Assembly (NCBI RefSeq): GCF_017876155.1
Contig: NZ_JAGINP010000011.1
Coordinates: forward strand, 167,458-231,457
DNA from: Azospirillum rugosum
GTDB lineage: Bacteria; Pseudomonadota; Alphaproteobacteria; Azospirillales; Azospirillaceae
Direction of reading: 5' to 3'
DNA: 64,000 nucleotides
Both the position numbers and the translations under genes were made by a program. Numbering within the stretch: the stretch's first letter is position 1; each line of letters begins with the position of its first letter. The notes beneath the pieces are model-generated. The model saw only the letters and a list, made by a program, of their open reading frames with translations. It searched no databases and was not told where the DNA came from. Of the stretch, positions 51,410-63,409 are shown one piece after another.

Positions 51410-52056
51410 TCACGCGGCGAGGAGCGCCTCGATCTGCTTCGTCACGTCGTCGATCTCGGCCATGCCGTCCACCGTCTTCAGGACGCCACGGTCCCGATAA
51501 TACGGCAGGATCGGCGCGGTCTGCTCGTGGTACTGGGCCAGCCGGGTCGTCACCGTCGCGGCGTTGTCGTCGGCACGGCGCTTGAACTCCGTGCTGCCGC
51601 AGACGTCGCACACGCCCTCAACCTTGGGCTTCTCGAACGTGTCGTGATAGCCCTTGCCGCACTTGGCGCAGGTGTAGCGACCGGTGATGCGCTCCACCAG
51701 GATGTCGTCGACCACCTTCATCTCGATGACGTGGTCGAGCTTCAGCCCTTTGTCGGCCAGCATCTTGTCCAGCGCCTCGGCCTGGGCGACCGTGCGCGGG
51801 AAGCCGTCGAGGATGAAGCCGTTCGTGACGTCCGGCTTGGAAATGCGCTCGGCGATCATCTGGACCATCAGTTCGTCCGGCATCAGCTTGCCGGCCGCCA
51901 TGATGTCCTTCGCCTGCTGCCCCAGAGGACCGCCCTCGGCGACCATCGCGCGGAGCATGTCGCCCGTCGAAAGCTGGACGAGCCCGCGCGTGTCCTCGAG
52001 ACGGCGCGCCTGGGTCCCCTTCCCGGCGCCCGGCGGTCCGAGCAGAATGAGATTCA

Positions 52057-52057
<1 letters not shown>
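51410..52057 (-). CDS. adk: Adenylate kinase (long form with zinc-type lid)
   Basis: A 215-residue kinase interconverting ATP, ADP and AMP. P-loop GPPGAGKGTQ, AMP-binding VQLSTGDMLRAMV, NGFILDGFPRTVAQAEAL and the lid with CAKCGKGYHD and CDVCGS (four cysteines, zinc site). The ATG shares one base with the secY stop (TAATG). It is the last gene of the ribosomal cluster here; a terminator lies 29 bp beyond the stop instead of rpsM-rpsK-rpoA. Confidence 0.97.
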
Positions 52058-53397
<1,340 letters not shown>

Positions 53398-53427
53398 GGG
53401 TCGTATCCCTGTCCCTAACGTGCGAAC

Positions 53428-53509
53428 GGGGCGGTCCTGCACACTGCAGGCCGCCCCTCGCAACTACGCTGTATTTAGTGCCGGACGGTGCCCGCGCGCA
53501 AGCGCGGGC
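53428..53509 (-). promoter_or_regulatory. Two strong hairpins in the rplO-secY gap
   Basis: Hairpin 1: GGGGCGG-T-CCTGCA (53428-53441) with TGCAGG-CCGCCCC (53445-53457). Hairpin 2: GCCCGCGC (53490-53497) and GCGCGGGC (53502-53509) around four bases. Neither is followed by a U-run on the minus strand, so they look like processing or translational-control elements rather than terminators. Confidence 0.55.
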
Positions 53510-53517
53510 TCATCCAA

Positions 53518-54003
53518 TCACTCGGCGGCTTCGGCGGCGGAACCGGTCAGCGTGACGCTGCCGCCCACCTTCTCAACCGCTTCCAGCGCCGACTTGGAGG
53601 CGCCGGCGACGGTGAAGCTGGCCTTGGTCGTCAGCGTGCCCTTGGCGAGCAGGCGGACGCCGTCCTTGGCCACCTTGCCGGTGACGCCCGCCGCTTCCAG
53701 GGCCACCGCGTCGATGGTCTGGTTGGCGTCGAGCTTGCCGAGGTCGATGGCCTTCTGGATCATGCCCAGGTTCACCACCGAATATTCCTTCGCGAAGATG
53801 TTGCGGAAACCGCGCTTCGGAAGGCGGCGGTGAAGGGGCATCTGGCCGCCTTCAAAGCCGTTGATCGCGACGCCGGTGCGCGAGGTCTGACCCTTCACGC
53901 CGCGGCCGCCGGTCTTGCCCTTGCCCGAGCCGATACCGCGGCCGACGCGCATGCGGGCCTTGCGGGCGCCGGGGTTGTCCCGGAGATCGTTCAGCTTCGT
54001 CAT
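53518..54003 (-). CDS. rplO: 50S ribosomal protein L15
   Basis: A 161-residue L15: glycine-rich N-terminus [20 protein letters not shown] followed by [20 protein letters not shown]. It binds 23S rRNA late in 50S assembly. Four bases separate it from rpmD upstream; secY follows after a 120-bp structured gap. Confidence 0.97.
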   Translation of the reverse strand: MTKLNDLRDNPGARKARMRVGRGIGSGKGKTGGRGVKGQTSRTGVAINGFEGGQMPLHRRLPKRGFRNIFAKEYSVVNLGMIQKAIDLGKLDANQTIDAVALEAAGVTGKVAKDGVRLLAKGTLTTKASFTVAGASKSALEAVEKVGGSVTLTGSAAEAAE

Positions 54004-54007
54004 GGGT

Positions 54008-54199
54008 TCAGCCCTCGTTCTCGACGCGGACCAGGTGCGCGACCTTGGCGATCATGCCCCGCACGGCCGGAGTGTCCTCCAGCTCGCGGGTCCGGTGCAG
54101 CTTGTTGAGACCCAGACCGATCAGCGTCTCGCGCTGGTCGTGCTTGCGACCGATCGGGCTGCCGGTCTGGGTGACGATGACGGTCTTCTTCTCGGCCAT
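54008..54199 (-). CDS. rpmD: 50S ribosomal protein L30
   Basis: A 63-residue L30: [40 protein letters not shown] and a C-terminal [12 protein letters not shown]. Start ATG 54199 (MAEKKT) is preferred over the TTG two codons upstream. It starts two bases after the rpsE stop. Confidence 0.96.
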   Translation of the reverse strand: MAEKKTVIVTQTGSPIGRKHDQRETLIGLGLNKLHRTRELEDTPAVRGMIAKVAHLVRVENEG

Positions 54200-54201
54200 G
54201 A

Positions 54202-54783
54202 TCAAGCCTCCTGCGCACCGGCGGCGCCGGTTTCGCGCTTGCCGAGGATGTCGCTGACGCGACGGCCACGACGGGCGGCGACGCTGCGCGGGCTGGAAAC
54301 CTGCGACAGGGCGTCGAAGGTCGCCTTGATCATGTTGTGCGGGTTCGAGGTGCCGATGGACTTCGTCACCACGTCCTGCACGCCCAGGGCCTCGAAGATC
54401 GCGCGCATCGGGCCGCCGGCGATGATGCCGGTACCGGCCGGGGCGGTGCGCAGCACGACTTTGCCGGCACCGAAGTGGCCGTTGGAGTCATGATGCAGCG
54501 TGCGGCCTTCGCGCAGCGGAACGCGGATCATGCCGCGCTTCGCCTGGTCGGTGGCCTTGCGGATGGCCTCCGGAACCTCGCGGGCCTTGCCCGAACCGAC
54601 GCCGACGCGGCCCTTGCCGTCGCCGACCACCACCAGGGCGGCGAAGCCGAAGCGACGGCCGCCCTTCACAACCTTGGCGACGCGGTTGATGCCGACGAGC
54701 TTTTCGATCAGCTCGCTCTCTTCCCGATCGCGCTCGCGCGGCTGCCGATCACGGTCGCTCCGCTCGCCTCGTTCACGTGCCAT
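54202..54783 (-). CDS. rpsE: 30S ribosomal protein S5
   Basis: A 193-residue S5 with a charged N-terminal extension ([20 protein letters not shown]), then [20 protein letters not shown] and [20 protein letters not shown]. It acts in decoding fidelity near the mRNA entry site. Confidence 0.97.
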   Translation of the reverse strand: MARERGERSDRDRQPRERDREESELIEKLVGINRVAKVVKGGRRFGFAALVVVGDGKGRVGVGSGKAREVPEAIRKATDQAKRGMIRVPLREGRTLHHDSNGHFGAGKVVLRTAPAGTGIIAGGPMRAIFEALGVQDVVTKSIGTSNPHNMIKATFDALSQVSSPRSVAARRGRRVSDILGKRETGAAGAQEA

Positions 54784-54795
54784 TTCGGAGCCTCC

Positions 54796-55158
54796 TTAGA
54801 ACGACAGCCCGCCCTCGCGGGCGGCGTCGGCCAGGGCCTTGACCCGGCCGTGGTAAATGTAGCCACCACGGTCGAACACGACCTCGGTGACGCCCGCCGC
54901 CTTGGCGCGTTCGGCGATGAGCGTGCCGATCTTCTTGGCGGCTTCGACGTTCCCGCCGTGCTTGAGCTGCTCGCGCAGCTCTTTTTCCACGGAGGAGGCG
55001 GAGGCGACCGTACGGCCGTTCTCGTCGTCGATGATCTGGGCGTAGATGTGCAGATTGGACCGGAAAACCGAAAGGCGAGCCCGCCCGCCGGCCTTCTTGG
55101 CAATCTGCGCGCGCACGCGCTGCTTGCGGCGCTCGTGGAGTTGCTTTGGCTTGAGCAT
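54796..55158 (-). CDS. rplR: 50S ribosomal protein L18
   Basis: A 120-residue L18 starting [40 protein letters not shown] and [20 protein letters not shown] are conserved. It binds 5S rRNA. The ATG at 55158 is eight bases after the rplF stop; the upstream frame extension is not conserved. Confidence 0.97.
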   Translation of the reverse strand: MLKPKQLHERRKQRVRAQIAKKAGGRARLSVFRSNLHIYAQIIDDENGRTVASASSVEKELREQLKHGGNVEAAKKIGTLIAERAKAAGVTEVVFDRGGYIYHGRVKALADAAREGGLSF

Positions 55159-55166
55159 GGCGGACC

Positions 55167-55700
55167 TTACTTCTTCTTGCCTTCCTTGCGGAGGATGGTC
55201 TCGGTCGTGTACTTGATGCCCTTGCCCTTGTAGGGCTCCGGCTTCTTCCACCCGCGGATCTCCGCGGCGACCTGACCGACCTTCTGCTTGTCGAAGCCCG
55301 ACACCGAGATCGCGGTGGGCTTGTCACACTTGATGGTGATGCCCTCCGGGATCGGGTACTTCACGTCGTGCGAGAAGCCGAGCTGCATGACCAGCTCCTT
55401 GCCCTGCACGGCCGCGCGGTAACCGACGCCGTTGATCTCGAGGTTGATGGTGAAGCCCTGGCTGACGCCCGTGACCATGTTGTTGATCAGCGTCCGCGAG
55501 GTCGCCCACATGACGCGGGCGCGCTTGCCGTCGTTGGCCGGGGCGACCACGACCTTGCCGTCTTCCAGCTTGGCCGTGATGTCGTCGATGAGGGTCAGGC
55601 TGAGCGAACCCAGCTTGCCCTTGGCCGTCACCTGCTGGCCGTTGACGGCGACGTCAACACCAGCCGGGACCGGCACGGGATGCTTTCCAATGCGCGACAT
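55167..55700 (-). CDS. rplF: 50S ribosomal protein L6
   Basis: A 177-residue L6 starting [20 protein letters not shown], with [24 protein letters not shown] conservation ([16 protein letters not shown]) and C-terminal [16 protein letters not shown]. It sits at the factor-binding side of the 50S subunit. ATG 55700 matches homologues. Confidence 0.97.
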   Translation of the reverse strand: MSRIGKHPVPVPAGVDVAVNGQQVTAKGKLGSLSLTLIDDITAKLEDGKVVVAPANDGKRARVMWATSRTLINNMVTGVSQGFTINLEINGVGYRAAVQGKELVMQLGFSHDVKYPIPEGITIKCDKPTAISVSGFDKQKVGQVAAEIRGWKKPEPYKGKGIKYTTETILRKEGKKK

Positions 55701-55713
55701 CGAAGGGTCCCCC

Positions 55714-56112
55714 TTAGAACACGCGGCAGAGGACTTCACCGCCGACGTTGGCGGCGCGGGCCTCGTTGTCCGACATCACGCCGCGCGGCGTGGAGAGGAT
55801 CGAGATGCCCAGGCCGTTGAAGACGCGGGGCAGATCGGTGATCTTCGAATAGACGCGGCGGCCGGGCTTCGACACGCGGGCGATCTGCTTAATGACAGGC
55901 TCGCCTTCGTGATACTTCAGCTCGATCTTCAGGTTCTTGACGCCGGGGCGGACATCCTCCTCGGAATAACCGCGGATGTAACCCTCGCGCTTCAGGACCT
56001 CGAGCACGTTGGAGCGCAGCTTGGACGCCGGGCTCTCCACAACAGACATGCGGGCGTGCTGACCGTTGCGGATGCGGGTCAGCATATCGCCGAGCGGATC
56101 GCTCAAAGACAT
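55714..56112 (-). CDS. rpsH: 30S ribosomal protein S8
   Basis: A 132-residue S8: [20 protein letters not shown], then [20 protein letters not shown] and [20 protein letters not shown]. It is a primary 16S rRNA binder and in E. coli the autoregulator of the spc operon; whether that holds here is unknown. Confidence 0.97.
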   Translation of the reverse strand: MSLSDPLGDMLTRIRNGQHARMSVVESPASKLRSNVLEVLKREGYIRGYSEEDVRPGVKNLKIELKYHEGEPVIKQIARVSKPGRRVYSKITDLPRVFNGLGISILSTPRGVMSDNEARAANVGGEVLCRVF

Positions 56113-56125
56113 TTTCCGACCCTCC

Positions 56126-56431
56126 TTACCAGCTCGACTTCACCATGCCCGGGATCTGGCCGGTGGAGGCCAGTTCACGGAGGGTGACGCGGGACAGCTT
56201 GAACTTGCGATAGAACGCCCGCGGACGGCCGGTCATTTCGCAGCGGTTGCGGATGCGCACCTTCGAGGAGTTGCGCGGCATTTCGGCCAGCTTCAGGCGG
56301 GCGGCGAACTGCTCTTCCGGCGGGAGGGAACGGTCGGAGGCGATGGCCTTCAGACGAGCGCGCTTGTTGGCATACTGCTTCACCAACTTCGTGCGGCGCT
56401 TGTTCTTCTCGATGGCACTGGTCTTAGCCAT
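56126..56431 (-). CDS. rpsN: 30S ribosomal protein S14 (zinc-independent type)
   Basis: A 101-residue S14 starting [20 protein letters not shown]. The C-terminal half [20 protein letters not shown] lacks the four-cysteine zinc ribbon, so it is the long zinc-free form. ATG 56431 matches homologues; the frame extension to 56461 is rejected. Confidence 0.97.
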   Translation of the reverse strand: MAKTSAIEKNKRRTKLVKQYANKRARLKAIASDRSLPPEEQFAARLKLAEMPRNSSKVRIRNRCEMTGRPRAFYRKFKLSRVTLRELASTGQIPGMVKSSW

Positions 56432-56450
56432 GGGGTCGTGCTCCAGCCAA

Positions 56451-56993
56451 TCAGGCCACAAACGGCATGTCGAAGGCCTTCAGGAGAGCCTTGGCCTCCT
56501 TGTCGGTCTTCGCCGAGGTGACGAAAATGATGTCCATGCCGCGGATCTGATCGATCTTGTCGTAGTCGATCTCCGGGAAAATGATCTGCTCCTTGACGCC
56601 CATGGCGTAGTTGCCACGGCCGTCGAAGCTGTTGCCGGGGATGCCGCGGAAGTCGCGGACACGCGGCAACGCGATCGTGACCAGGCGGTCCAGGAACTCG
56701 TACATGCGGTCGCGCCGGAGCGTGACCTTGCAGCCGATCGCCATGCCCTCACGCAGCTTGAACTGCGCGATGGACTTGCGCGACTTGGTGACCACCGGCT
56801 TCTGGCCGCTGATCGCCGTGAGTTCGCTCACCGCGTTCTGGATCTTCTTGGAGTCGCCGACAGCCTCGCCGACACCCATGTTGATGACGATCTTCTCGAT
56901 CCGCGGAACTTCGAGGTCGTTCTTGTAGCCGAACTCACTCTTGAGCGCGGCGCGGATCTTGGAGTCGTAGATTTCCTTCAAACGTGCAGCCAT
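56451..56993 (-). CDS. rplE: 50S ribosomal protein L5
   Basis: A 180-residue L5: [40 protein letters not shown], and [24 protein letters not shown] [20 protein letters not shown]. It binds 5S rRNA and contacts the P-site tRNA. ATG 56991-56993 is chosen; the longer frame overlaps rplX without conservation. Confidence 0.97.
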   Translation of the reverse strand: MAARLKEIYDSKIRAALKSEFGYKNDLEVPRIEKIVINMGVGEAVGDSKKIQNAVSELTAISGQKPVVTKSRKSIAQFKLREGMAIGCKVTLRRDRMYEFLDRLVTIALPRVRDFRGIPGNSFDGRGNYAMGVKEQIIFPEIDYDKIDQIRGMDIIFVTSAKTDKEAKALLKAFDMPFVA

Positions 56994-57003
56994 GGTCCGG
57001 TCC

Positions 57004-57321
57004 TCACACGTCGATAACTTCGCCGGACCGCTTGGCGACACGCACCTTGCGGCCATCCTCAAGGATCTTGAAGCCGACGCGGGTCGGCTTGCCGTCCTTG
57101 GGGTCGATGTGGGCGACGTTCGAGACGTTGATCGGCGCCTCGAACTCGACAATGCCGCCCTGCGAGCGGGCGCTGGGGCGCTGGTGCTTCTTCACCACGT
57201 TGACGCCCTGCACGACGACACGGCCTTCCGCCGGGATGACCTTGATCACCTCGCCGGTCTTGCCCTTGTCCTTGCCGGTCAGAACGACGACCTTGTCCTT
57301 GGTCTTGATCTTCGCGGCCAT
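57004..57321 (-). CDS. rplX: 50S ribosomal protein L24
   Basis: A 105-residue L24 with a KOW motif: [20 protein letters not shown] and [20 protein letters not shown], then [19 protein letters not shown]. It starts 50S assembly. The ATG overlaps the rplN stop by one base. Confidence 0.97.
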   Translation of the reverse strand: MAAKIKTKDKVVVLTGKDKGKTGEVIKVIPAEGRVVVQGVNVVKKHQRPSARSQGGIVEFEAPINVSNVAHIDPKDGKPTRVGFKILEDGRKVRVAKRSGEVIDV

Positions 57322-57689
57322 CACAGCACCTCCGGCGCCAGCGAGATGATCTTCATGAACTTCTTGCCGCGCAGCTCGCGGGTGACCGGCCCGAAGATAC
57401 GGGTGCCGATCGGCTCGCCCTGCTTGTTGATCAGCACGGCGGCGTTGCGGTCGAAGCGGATCGCGGATCCGTCGTCCCGGCGCAGTTCCTTCGCGGTGCG
57501 GACGATGACGGCGCGATGCACGTCGCCCTTCTTGACGCGGCCCTTCGGAATGGCTTCCTTGACGGAGACGACGATGACGTCGCCCACGGTGGCAACCTTC
57601 CGCTTGGACCCGCCAAGCACCTTGATGCACTGCACCCGGCGCGCCCCGCTATTGTCGGCGACTTCCAGGTTGGTTTGCATCTGGATCAT
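57321..57689 (-). CDS. rplN: 50S ribosomal protein L14
   Basis: A 122-residue L14 starting [20 protein letters not shown], with [20 protein letters not shown] and the C-terminal [20 protein letters not shown]. It is fully typical in length and sequence. Confidence 0.98.
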   Translation of the reverse strand: MIQMQTNLEVADNSGARRVQCIKVLGGSKRKVATVGDVIVVSVKEAIPKGRVKKGDVHRAVIVRTAKELRRDDGSAIRFDRNAAVLINKQGEPIGTRIFGPVTRELRGKKFMKIISLAPEVL

Positions 57690-57706
57690 GGTTCAGTACC
57701 TTTCCG

Positions 57707-57961
57707 TTACGCGGCGCCGCCAGTGGCGGCGGACTCGAGCACGACCGTCCAGCGCTTGCGCTTGGAGATCGGGCGGCATTCGATGATCGAAACGGTATCG
57801 CCGACCTTGAACTGGTTGCCCTCGTCGTGGGCGGCGTACTTCTTCGACTGACGAATGAACTTCTTGTACACGGGGTGCATGACGCGGCGCTCGACCAGGA
57901 CGGTAACCGTCTTGTCGCCCTTGTCGCTGACCACCGTGCCCTGCAGAACGCGGCGAGGCAT
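57707..57961 (-). CDS. rpsQ: 30S ribosomal protein S17
   Basis: An 84-residue S17: [40 protein letters not shown] and KFKVGDTV-like [19 protein letters not shown]. It binds 16S rRNA early in 30S assembly. Confidence 0.97.
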   Translation of the reverse strand: MPRRVLQGTVVSDKGDKTVTVLVERRVMHPVYKKFIRQSKKYAAHDEGNQFKVGDTVSIIECRPISKRKRWTVVLESAATGGAA

Positions 57962-57973
57962 TGGTAGCCCTCC

Positions 57974-58180
57974 TTACTTGCCGGCTTCGGCCGAGCGCGA
58001 ACGCTCGCCGAGGACCGTCTTGATGCGCGCGATGTCGCGACGCACGACCTGCACCCGCGCGGTGTTCTCCAGCTGGCCGGAGGCCCGCTGGAAGCGCAGG
58101 TTGAACTGTTCCTTCTTGAGCTGGAGGAGCTGATCGTTCAGCTCCTCGGTGCTCTTCGCGCGAACGTCGACGGACTTCAT
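57974..58180 (-). CDS. rpmC: 50S ribosomal protein L29
   Basis: A 68-residue two-helix L29: [20 protein letters not shown] and [20 protein letters not shown]. It lies at the nascent-chain exit. The ATG overlaps the rplP stop by four bases (58177-58180). Confidence 0.97.
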   Translation of the reverse strand: MKSVDVRAKSTEELNDQLLQLKKEQFNLRFQRASGQLENTARVQVVRRDIARIKTVLGERSRSAEAGK

Positions 58181-58608
58181 GCCGCCACCTCCTCACCGCC
58201 GCCGAGGCGGGTCACCAGCTTAGTCTTGATCGGCAGCTTGGCGGCCGCCAGGGCGAACGCCTGCTTTGCCACATCGGCCGGAACGCCGTCCAGCTCAAAC
58301 AGGATGCGGCCCGGATGGACGCGCGCCGCCCAGTATTCGGGCGTGCCCTTACCGGAACCCATGCGGACTTCGGCGGGCTTGGTGGAGACCGGCAGGTCCG
58401 GGAACACGCGGATCCACACGCGGCCCTGACGCTTCATGGCGCGCGTGATCGCGCGGCGGGCCGCCTCGATCTGGCGGGCCGTGATGCGCTCCGGCTCCAG
58501 GGCCTTGAGGCCGAAGGCGCCGAAGTTCAGCTGGGTGCCGCCCTTCGCGTTGCCGTGGATGCGGCCCTTGTGGGCCTTGCGGTACTTGGTACGCTTCGGA
58601 GAAAGCAT
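58177..58608 (-). CDS. rplP: 50S ribosomal protein L16
   Basis: A 143-residue L16: [60 protein letters not shown] and [20 protein letters not shown]. It helps organise the A-site region of 23S rRNA. Confidence 0.98.
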   Translation of the reverse strand: MLSPKRTKYRKAHKGRIHGNAKGGTQLNFGAFGLKALEPERITARQIEAARRAITRAMKRQGRVWIRVFPDLPVSTKPAEVRMGSGKGTPEYWAARVHPGRILFELDGVPADVAKQAFALAAAKLPIKTKLVTRLGGGEEVAA

Positions 58609-58620
58609 CGCTCGTGCCCC

Positions 58621-59400
58621 TTACTCGCGGTCAGCGCGCTCGGAGCGGTCACGGTCGCCGCGGCCGCGGCCCCCACGCTCCTCGCGGTCGCCACGCTCGC
58701 GACGCTCGCGACGCGGCTCACCATCGGTCGACACCGGCTCGGTGCCCATGCGCTTGTCCTGGGCCATCGGGTCGTGCGCCATGATCTCGCCCTTGAAGAC
58801 CCACACCTTGACACCGCAGGTGCCGTAGGTGGTCTTCGCGGTGGCCGTGCCGTAGTCGATGTCCGCACGCAGCGTGTGCAGCGGAACGCGGCCCTCACGG
58901 TACCACTCGAGGCGAGCGATCTCGGCGCCGCCGAGACGGCCCGAGCAGTTGATGCGGATGCCCTGGGCGCCGAGGCGCATGGCCGACTGCACCGCGCGCT
59001 TCATGGCGCGGCGGAAGGCGACGCGGCGCTCCAGCTGGCTGGCGATGTTCTCGGCGATGAGGCGGGCGTCGATCTCCGGCTTGCGGATCTCGACGATGTT
59101 GAGGCTGACCTCACCACCCGTCATCTTCGACAGTTCGCCGCGCAGCTTCTCGATGTCCGCGCCCTTCTTGCCGATCACCACGCCCGGACGGGCCGAGTGG
59201 ATGGTGACGCGGGCCTTCTTGGCCGGACGCTCGATGACGACGCGCGAGCAGCCGGCCTGCTGCAGGCGGCCCTGCAGATAGCCGCGCAGCTTCAGGTCCT
59301 GATGCAGCATGTTGGCGTAGTCGCGCTTGGCGAACCAACGGCTGTCCCAGGTCCGGTTGATGCCGAGGCGCAGCCCGATCGGATTGACTTTCTGACCCAT
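58621..59400 (-). CDS. rpsC: 30S ribosomal protein S3, with charged C-terminal extension
   Basis: A 259-residue S3: [22 protein letters not shown] domain motif [20 protein letters not shown], and [20 protein letters not shown]. The C-terminus is long and strongly charged ([20 protein letters not shown]), beyond the ~233 residues of E. coli S3. ATG 59398-59400 is chosen. Confidence 0.97.
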   Translation of the reverse strand: MGQKVNPIGLRLGINRTWDSRWFAKRDYANMLHQDLKLRGYLQGRLQQAGCSRVVIERPAKKARVTIHSARPGVVIGKKGADIEKLRGELSKMTGGEVSLNIVEIRKPEIDARLIAENIASQLERRVAFRRAMKRAVQSAMRLGAQGIRINCSGRLGGAEIARLEWYREGRVPLHTLRADIDYGTATAKTTYGTCGVKVWVFKGEIMAHDPMAQDKRMGTEPVSTDGEPRRERRERGDREERGGRGRGDRDRSERADRE

Positions 59401-59401
59401 C

Positions 59402-59797
59402 TTACTCGGCCCCTTCGGCAACGGCGGCGTCGCGCTCGCGCACGATGATCGTCAGGTTGGAGAACAGCTTCTCGACCCGGGCGCCGCGACCGCGGGCGCG
59501 GGCGTGGAAGCGCTTCATCACCAGAGCGCGGCCGACGGTCGCCGAGGAGACGTACAGCCGGTCAACGTCCAGCTGATGGTTGTTCTCGGCGTTCGCGATC
59601 GCGGCCTGGAGGACCTTCTTCACCTCGCCGGCGATGCGGCGCTTGGAGAAGGTCAGCTCGGCCACGGCGCGGCTCGCGTCCATGTTGCGGATGAGCTGGG
59701 CGACGAGGTTCAGCTTGCGCGGGCTGGTGCGGATCATCGGATTGGAGGCCAGGGCCTCGTTCTCCGCGATGCGGCTGGGGTTGGAGGGCTTGCCCAT
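59402..59797 (-). CDS. rplV: 50S ribosomal protein L22
   Basis: A 131-residue L22: [40 protein letters not shown], and the beta hairpin [20 protein letters not shown] that lines the exit tunnel. One base separates its stop from the rpsC start. Confidence 0.97.
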   Translation of the reverse strand: MGKPSNPSRIAENEALASNPMIRTSPRKLNLVAQLIRNMDASRAVAELTFSKRRIAGEVKKVLQAAIANAENNHQLDVDRLYVSSATVGRALVMKRFHARARGRGARVEKLFSNLTIIVRERDAAVAEGAE

Positions 59798-59800
59798 GGC

Positions 59801-60079
59801 TTACTTCCTCTTCGCCTTCTTGTCCGCCGCGTGACCGTAGAAGGTGCGCGTCGGAGCGAACTCACCGAACTTGTGGCCGATCATGTTCTCGGTCACCAGA
59901 ACCGGCAGGAACTTGTGGCCATTGTAGACGCCGAACGTGAGACCCACGAACTGCGGCAGGATGGTCGAACGACGCGACCAGATCTTGATGATCTCGTTGC
60001 GGCCCGAGGCGCGGGACTTGTCCGCCTTCTTCAGCAGATAGCCGTCGACGAACGGGCCCTTCCAAACGGAGCGTGCCAT
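59801..60079 (-). CDS. rpsS: 30S ribosomal protein S19
   Basis: A 92-residue S19: [20 protein letters not shown], then [20 protein letters not shown] and [20 protein letters not shown]. It is typical in length and position between rplB and rplV. Confidence 0.98.
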   Translation of the reverse strand: MARSVWKGPFVDGYLLKKADKSRASGRNEIIKIWSRRSTILPQFVGLTFGVYNGHKFLPVLVTENMIGHKFGEFAPTRTFYGHAADKKAKRK

Positions 60080-60091
60080 CGTCCGACCTCC

Positions 60092-60919
60092 TTACTTCGA
60101 ATGACGGCGGCGCAGGATCAGGCCGTCCGTCTTCTTGTTGTGACGCGTCTTCTTGCCCTTGGTCGGCTTGCCCCACGGGGTGACCGGGTGACGGCCGCCC
60201 GAGGTGCGACCCTCACCACCACCGTGCGGGTGGTCGATCGGGTTCATGGCGACGCCGCGGACCGACGGACGGACACCGAGCCACCGGTTGCGGCCGGCCT
60301 TGCCCAGGTTGGTGTTCATCTGGTCCGGGTTGGACACGGCGCCCAGCGTGGCCATGCACTCGCCGCGGACCATGCGCAGCTCGCCCGAGGGGAGCTTCAG
60401 CTGCGCATAGCCGCCGTCACGGCCGACCAGCTGCAGGTAGGTGCCGGCCGAACGGGCCAGCTGACCACCCTTGCCGGGCTTCAGTTCGACGTTGTGCACG
60501 ACCGAACCGACCGGGATGTTCTTCAGCGGCATGGCGTTGCCGGGCTTCACGTCGACCTTCTCGCCCGACACCACCGTGTCGCCCACCTTCAGGCGCTGCG
60601 GCGCCAGGATGTAGGAGAGGGTGCCGTCCTGATACTTGATCAGGGCGATGAAGCCCGTACGGTTCGGGTCGTACTCCAGCCGCTCGACAACGGCCGGGAC
60701 GTCGAACTTACGGCGCTTAAAGTCCACCAGGCGGTAGACGCGCTTGTGACCGCCGCCCATCCGGCGCGCGGTGACGCGGCCGGTGTTGTTGCGGCCACCA
60801 GACTTGGTCAGACCCTGGGTCAGGGACTTGACCGGCTTGCCCTTCCACAGCTCCGAGCGGTCGACGATGACCAGCTGGCGGAGCGACGGCGTAATCGGGC
60901 GGTATTGCTTCAGAGCCAT
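60092..60919 (-). CDS. rplB: 50S ribosomal protein L2
   Basis: A 275-residue L2: [40 protein letters not shown], and the peptidyl-transferase-proximal [20 protein letters not shown]. It is essential for subunit association and peptidyl transfer. Confidence 0.98.
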   Translation of the reverse strand: MALKQYRPITPSLRQLVIVDRSELWKGKPVKSLTQGLTKSGGRNNTGRVTARRMGGGHKRVYRLVDFKRRKFDVPAVVERLEYDPNRTGFIALIKYQDGTLSYILAPQRLKVGDTVVSGEKVDVKPGNAMPLKNIPVGSVVHNVELKPGKGGQLARSAGTYLQLVGRDGGYAQLKLPSGELRMVRGECMATLGAVSNPDQMNTNLGKAGRNRWLGVRPSVRGVAMNPIDHPHGGGEGRTSGGRHPVTPWGKPTKGKKTRHNKKTDGLILRRRHSK

Positions 60920-60935
60920 CGGATCACACTCCCGC

Positions 60936-61253
60936 TCAGATGCCCGTGGTCACGTCGATCTTGTGCCCCTCGGCGAGGGTCACGACGGCCTTCTTGATGT
61001 CCGAGCGACGACCGATGGTGCCGCGGAAGCGCTTGGTCTTGCCCTTGGCGATCAGGGTGTTGACCGCGGTCACCTTCACGTTGAACAGCCCTTCGACCGC
61101 CGCCTTGATCTCCGGCTTGGTGGCCGACAGCGGAACGCGGAACGTGACCTGGTTGTGCTCCGAAGCCATCGTCGACTTCTCGGTGATGACCGGAGCCAGA
61201 ATGAGGTCGTACATCCGCTCCTGGCTCACCGCAGGTTTCGACTGCTTGCTCAT
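60936..61253 (-). CDS. rplW: 50S ribosomal protein L23
   Basis: A 105-residue L23: [60 protein letters not shown] and [20 protein letters not shown]. It docks trigger factor and SRP at the exit tunnel. The ATG overlaps the rplD stop by four bases. Confidence 0.97.
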   Translation of the reverse strand: MSKQSKPAVSQERMYDLILAPVITEKSTMASEHNQVTFRVPLSATKPEIKAAVEGLFNVKVTAVNTLIAKGKTKRFRGTIGRRSDIKKAVVTLAEGHKIDVTTGI

Positions 61254-61870
61254 TTCAGGCGAGCCTCCAGCTGCTCGACCGCGTTGCGGGTCAGGACCAG
61301 CGTGTCGCGGCGAAGAATGTCGTAGACGTTGGCGCCCTGCTCCGGCAGCACGTCGATCAGCGGGATGTTGCGCGAAGCCCGAGCGAAGTTCTCGTTCAGG
61401 TTCGACCCGTCGATGATCAGCGCCGAGGACAGGCCCAGGGTGGCGAGGCGGGCAGCCAGGTCCTTGGTCTTGTGCGACTCCGCCGAAGCGGCGTCGAGGA
61501 CCACGAGCTTGCCTTCCGCGGCCTTGGTGGACAGCGCGGTCTTCAGGGCCAGCTTGCGGACCTTCTTGGTCAGGTCGTGCTCGTGCGAGCGGACGACCGG
61601 GCCGAAGATAGTCGCGCCGCCGCGGAACTGCGCGGAGCGCATCGAGCCCTGGCGGGCGCGGCCGGTGCCCTTCTGCCGGTACGGCTTCTTGCCGGTGCCG
61701 GAGATCTCGCTGATCGTCTTGGTCTTGTGCGTACCGGCGCGGCGCTTGGCCAGCTGCCAGTTGACCATGCGGGCCAGGAGATCGGTGCGGGACGGGAGAC
61801 CGAAGACGTCGTCGGACAGTTCGATCTCGCCGACGGTCTCGTTGTTCAGGTTCTTAATGGTCGCCTTCAT
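61250..61870 (-). CDS. rplD: 50S ribosomal protein L4
   Basis: A 206-residue L4: [40 protein letters not shown] [20 protein letters not shown], and the C-terminal [21 protein letters not shown]. coli L4 also represses its own S10 operon through the leader. Start ATG 61870 has GGAG eight bases upstream; ATG 61876 overlaps the rplC stop but sits too close to the ribosome binding site. Confidence 0.97.
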   Translation of the reverse strand: MKATIKNLNNETVGEIELSDDVFGLPSRTDLLARMVNWQLAKRRAGTHKTKTISEISGTGKKPYRQKGTGRARQGSMRSAQFRGGATIFGPVVRSHEHDLTKKVRKLALKTALSTKAAEGKLVVLDAASAESHKTKDLAARLATLGLSSALIIDGSNLNENFARASRNIPLIDVLPEQGANVYDILRRDTLVLTRNAVEQLEARLK

Positions 61871-61875
61871 GGCCA

Positions 61876-62586
61876 TCACTCCTGCGGCTCGGCGGCGGCC
61901 TCGGCGGCCGGGGCAGCCTTGATGCCGGCGGGGAACGGCAGACCTTCCGGAGCCTTCTTCTTCACCGCGTCGCGGATGCGCAGCCAAGCGCCCTCGGCGC
62001 CCGGAACGGCGCCCTTGAGGAAGATCAGGCCGCGGTCCTCGTCGACCGACACGACCTTCAGGTTCAGAACCGTGACCTTCTCGTCGCCGAGGTGACCGGC
62101 CATCTTCTTGTTCTTGAAGACCTTGCCGGGGTCCTGGCGGTTACCCGTCGAACCGTGCGAGCGGTGCGACACCGACACGCCGTGCGTTGCGCGCAGACCA
62201 CCGAAGTTCCAGCGCTTCATCGGACCGGCGAAGCCCTTACCGATGGAGGTGCCGGTGACGTCGACGAACTGGCCCGGGACGAAGTGCGCGGCCGACAGTT
62301 CGGCGCCAACCTCGATCAGCGCGTCGGCGGGAACGCGGAACTCGACCAGCTTGCGCTTCGGCTCCACGCGCGCCTTGGCGAAATGCCCGCGCTCAGGCTT
62401 CGTGACGTTCTTCACCTTGATGGCGCCGGCACCGAGCTGAACGGCGGTGTAGCCATCCTTCTCTTCGGTGCGAACGGCGACGACCTGGCAGCTGTCGACT
62501 TTCAGCACAGTCACCGGCACGTGCGTCCCGTCGTCCGTGAAGACGCGGGTCATGCCGACTTTCTGCGCGATCAAACCGGATCGCAT
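61876..62586 (-). CDS. rplC: 50S ribosomal protein L3
   Basis: A 236-residue L3: [60 protein letters not shown] and [20 protein letters not shown]. The C-terminus has an Ala/Glu-rich extension ([14 protein letters not shown]). Confidence 0.98.
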   Translation of the reverse strand: MRSGLIAQKVGMTRVFTDDGTHVPVTVLKVDSCQVVAVRTEEKDGYTAVQLGAGAIKVKNVTKPERGHFAKARVEPKRKLVEFRVPADALIEVGAELSAAHFVPGQFVDVTGTSIGKGFAGPMKRWNFGGLRATHGVSVSHRSHGSTGNRQDPGKVFKNKKMAGHLGDEKVTVLNLKVVSVDEDRGLIFLKGAVPGAEGAWLRIRDAVKKKAPEGLPFPAGIKAAPAAEAAAEPQE

Positions 62587-62647
62587 TGTTCTTTATCTCC
62601 TGACCAGGGACATCCTCAGAGGGAGAGGTCCCTCAACAGCAACGACT

Positions 62648-62956
<309 letters not shown>

Positions 62957-63258
62957 GTCCAAACGTCCCTTGCACCTCGTTTCGGTGACGCCAACGCGCC
63001 ACCGGTACCCCAAAACCTGTCCCCGGGGACCGGCAGCGGCAGGTAACCCTGCGCCGATCACCGAAGCGGCGGGCAGCGGGTCATCCGATCCGAATTGACG
63101 GCCGATACGAAAAAGAACATCCCCCGCATTTCCATGCGGACGGATGTTCCTGGCAGCACCTGAGCGCGGTTCTATCCCGCGATGCCGTTCGTCATCGGGC
63201 TGCGTCTAGGCCGGACGTGCCTACCACCAACCCTTAATTCCAGAGGGCGTAACGTGTA
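62957..63258 (-). ncRNA. S10 operon 5' leader (about 290 bases, structured)
   Basis: Transcription from the promoter at 63253-63281 would give a leader of about 290 bases before rpsJ. It contains no gene and no tRNA. The first 100 bases can fold (for example CCCGATGACGAACGGCATCG), and a terminator-like hairpin follows at 63110-63149. This layout, leader plus internal terminator ahead of rpsJ, resembles the L4-controlled leader of enterobacteria in position only. Confidence 0.5.
63110..63149 (-). terminator. Attenuator-like rho-independent terminator inside the S10 leader
   Basis: Minus strand: GAACATCC (from 63149) pairs with GGATGTTC (to 63115), with an inner CCGCAT/ATGCGG stem and loop GGAA, followed by TTTTTCG. 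It lies downstream of the S10 promoter and 153 bases before rpsJ, so readthrough must be allowed for ribosomal gene expression. Confidence 0.75.
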
Positions 63259-63281
63259 GGCCCAAGCCGCCTTGGTGTCAA
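63253..63281 (-). promoter_or_regulatory. Strong sigma-70 promoter of the S10 operon
   Basis: Minus strand TTGACA (complement of 63276-63281), 17-base spacer, TACACG (complement of 63253-63258). The perfect -35 and spacing fit a ribosomal protein promoter independent of tuf. Confidence 0.75.
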
Positions 63282-63365
63282 CCCACATTTTCCCTCCTGT
63301 GACAGAGAGATGGCGGATTGACGACGGCGGGCTCTATGGCCCTTCGGATTTGTCCCGCGGATGCG

Positions 63366-63396
63366 AAAAAGGGAGCCGGCCTGCGCCGACTCCCTT
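63366..63396 (-). terminator. Rho-independent terminator of tuf
   Basis: Minus strand: AAGGGAGTCGGC and GCCGGCTCCCTT pair with one mismatch around a short loop, followed by TTTTT. It lies 14 bases after the tuf stop codon, so most tuf transcripts should end before the S10 promoter. Confidence 0.85.
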
Positions 63397-63409
63397 CCCG
63401 CAACGCGAC

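Noticed and set aside
63150..63245. tRNA gene between tuf and rpsJ
   Set aside because: The segment folds partly, but no TpsiC arm, acceptor stem or anticodon arm of the right size could be drawn on either strand.
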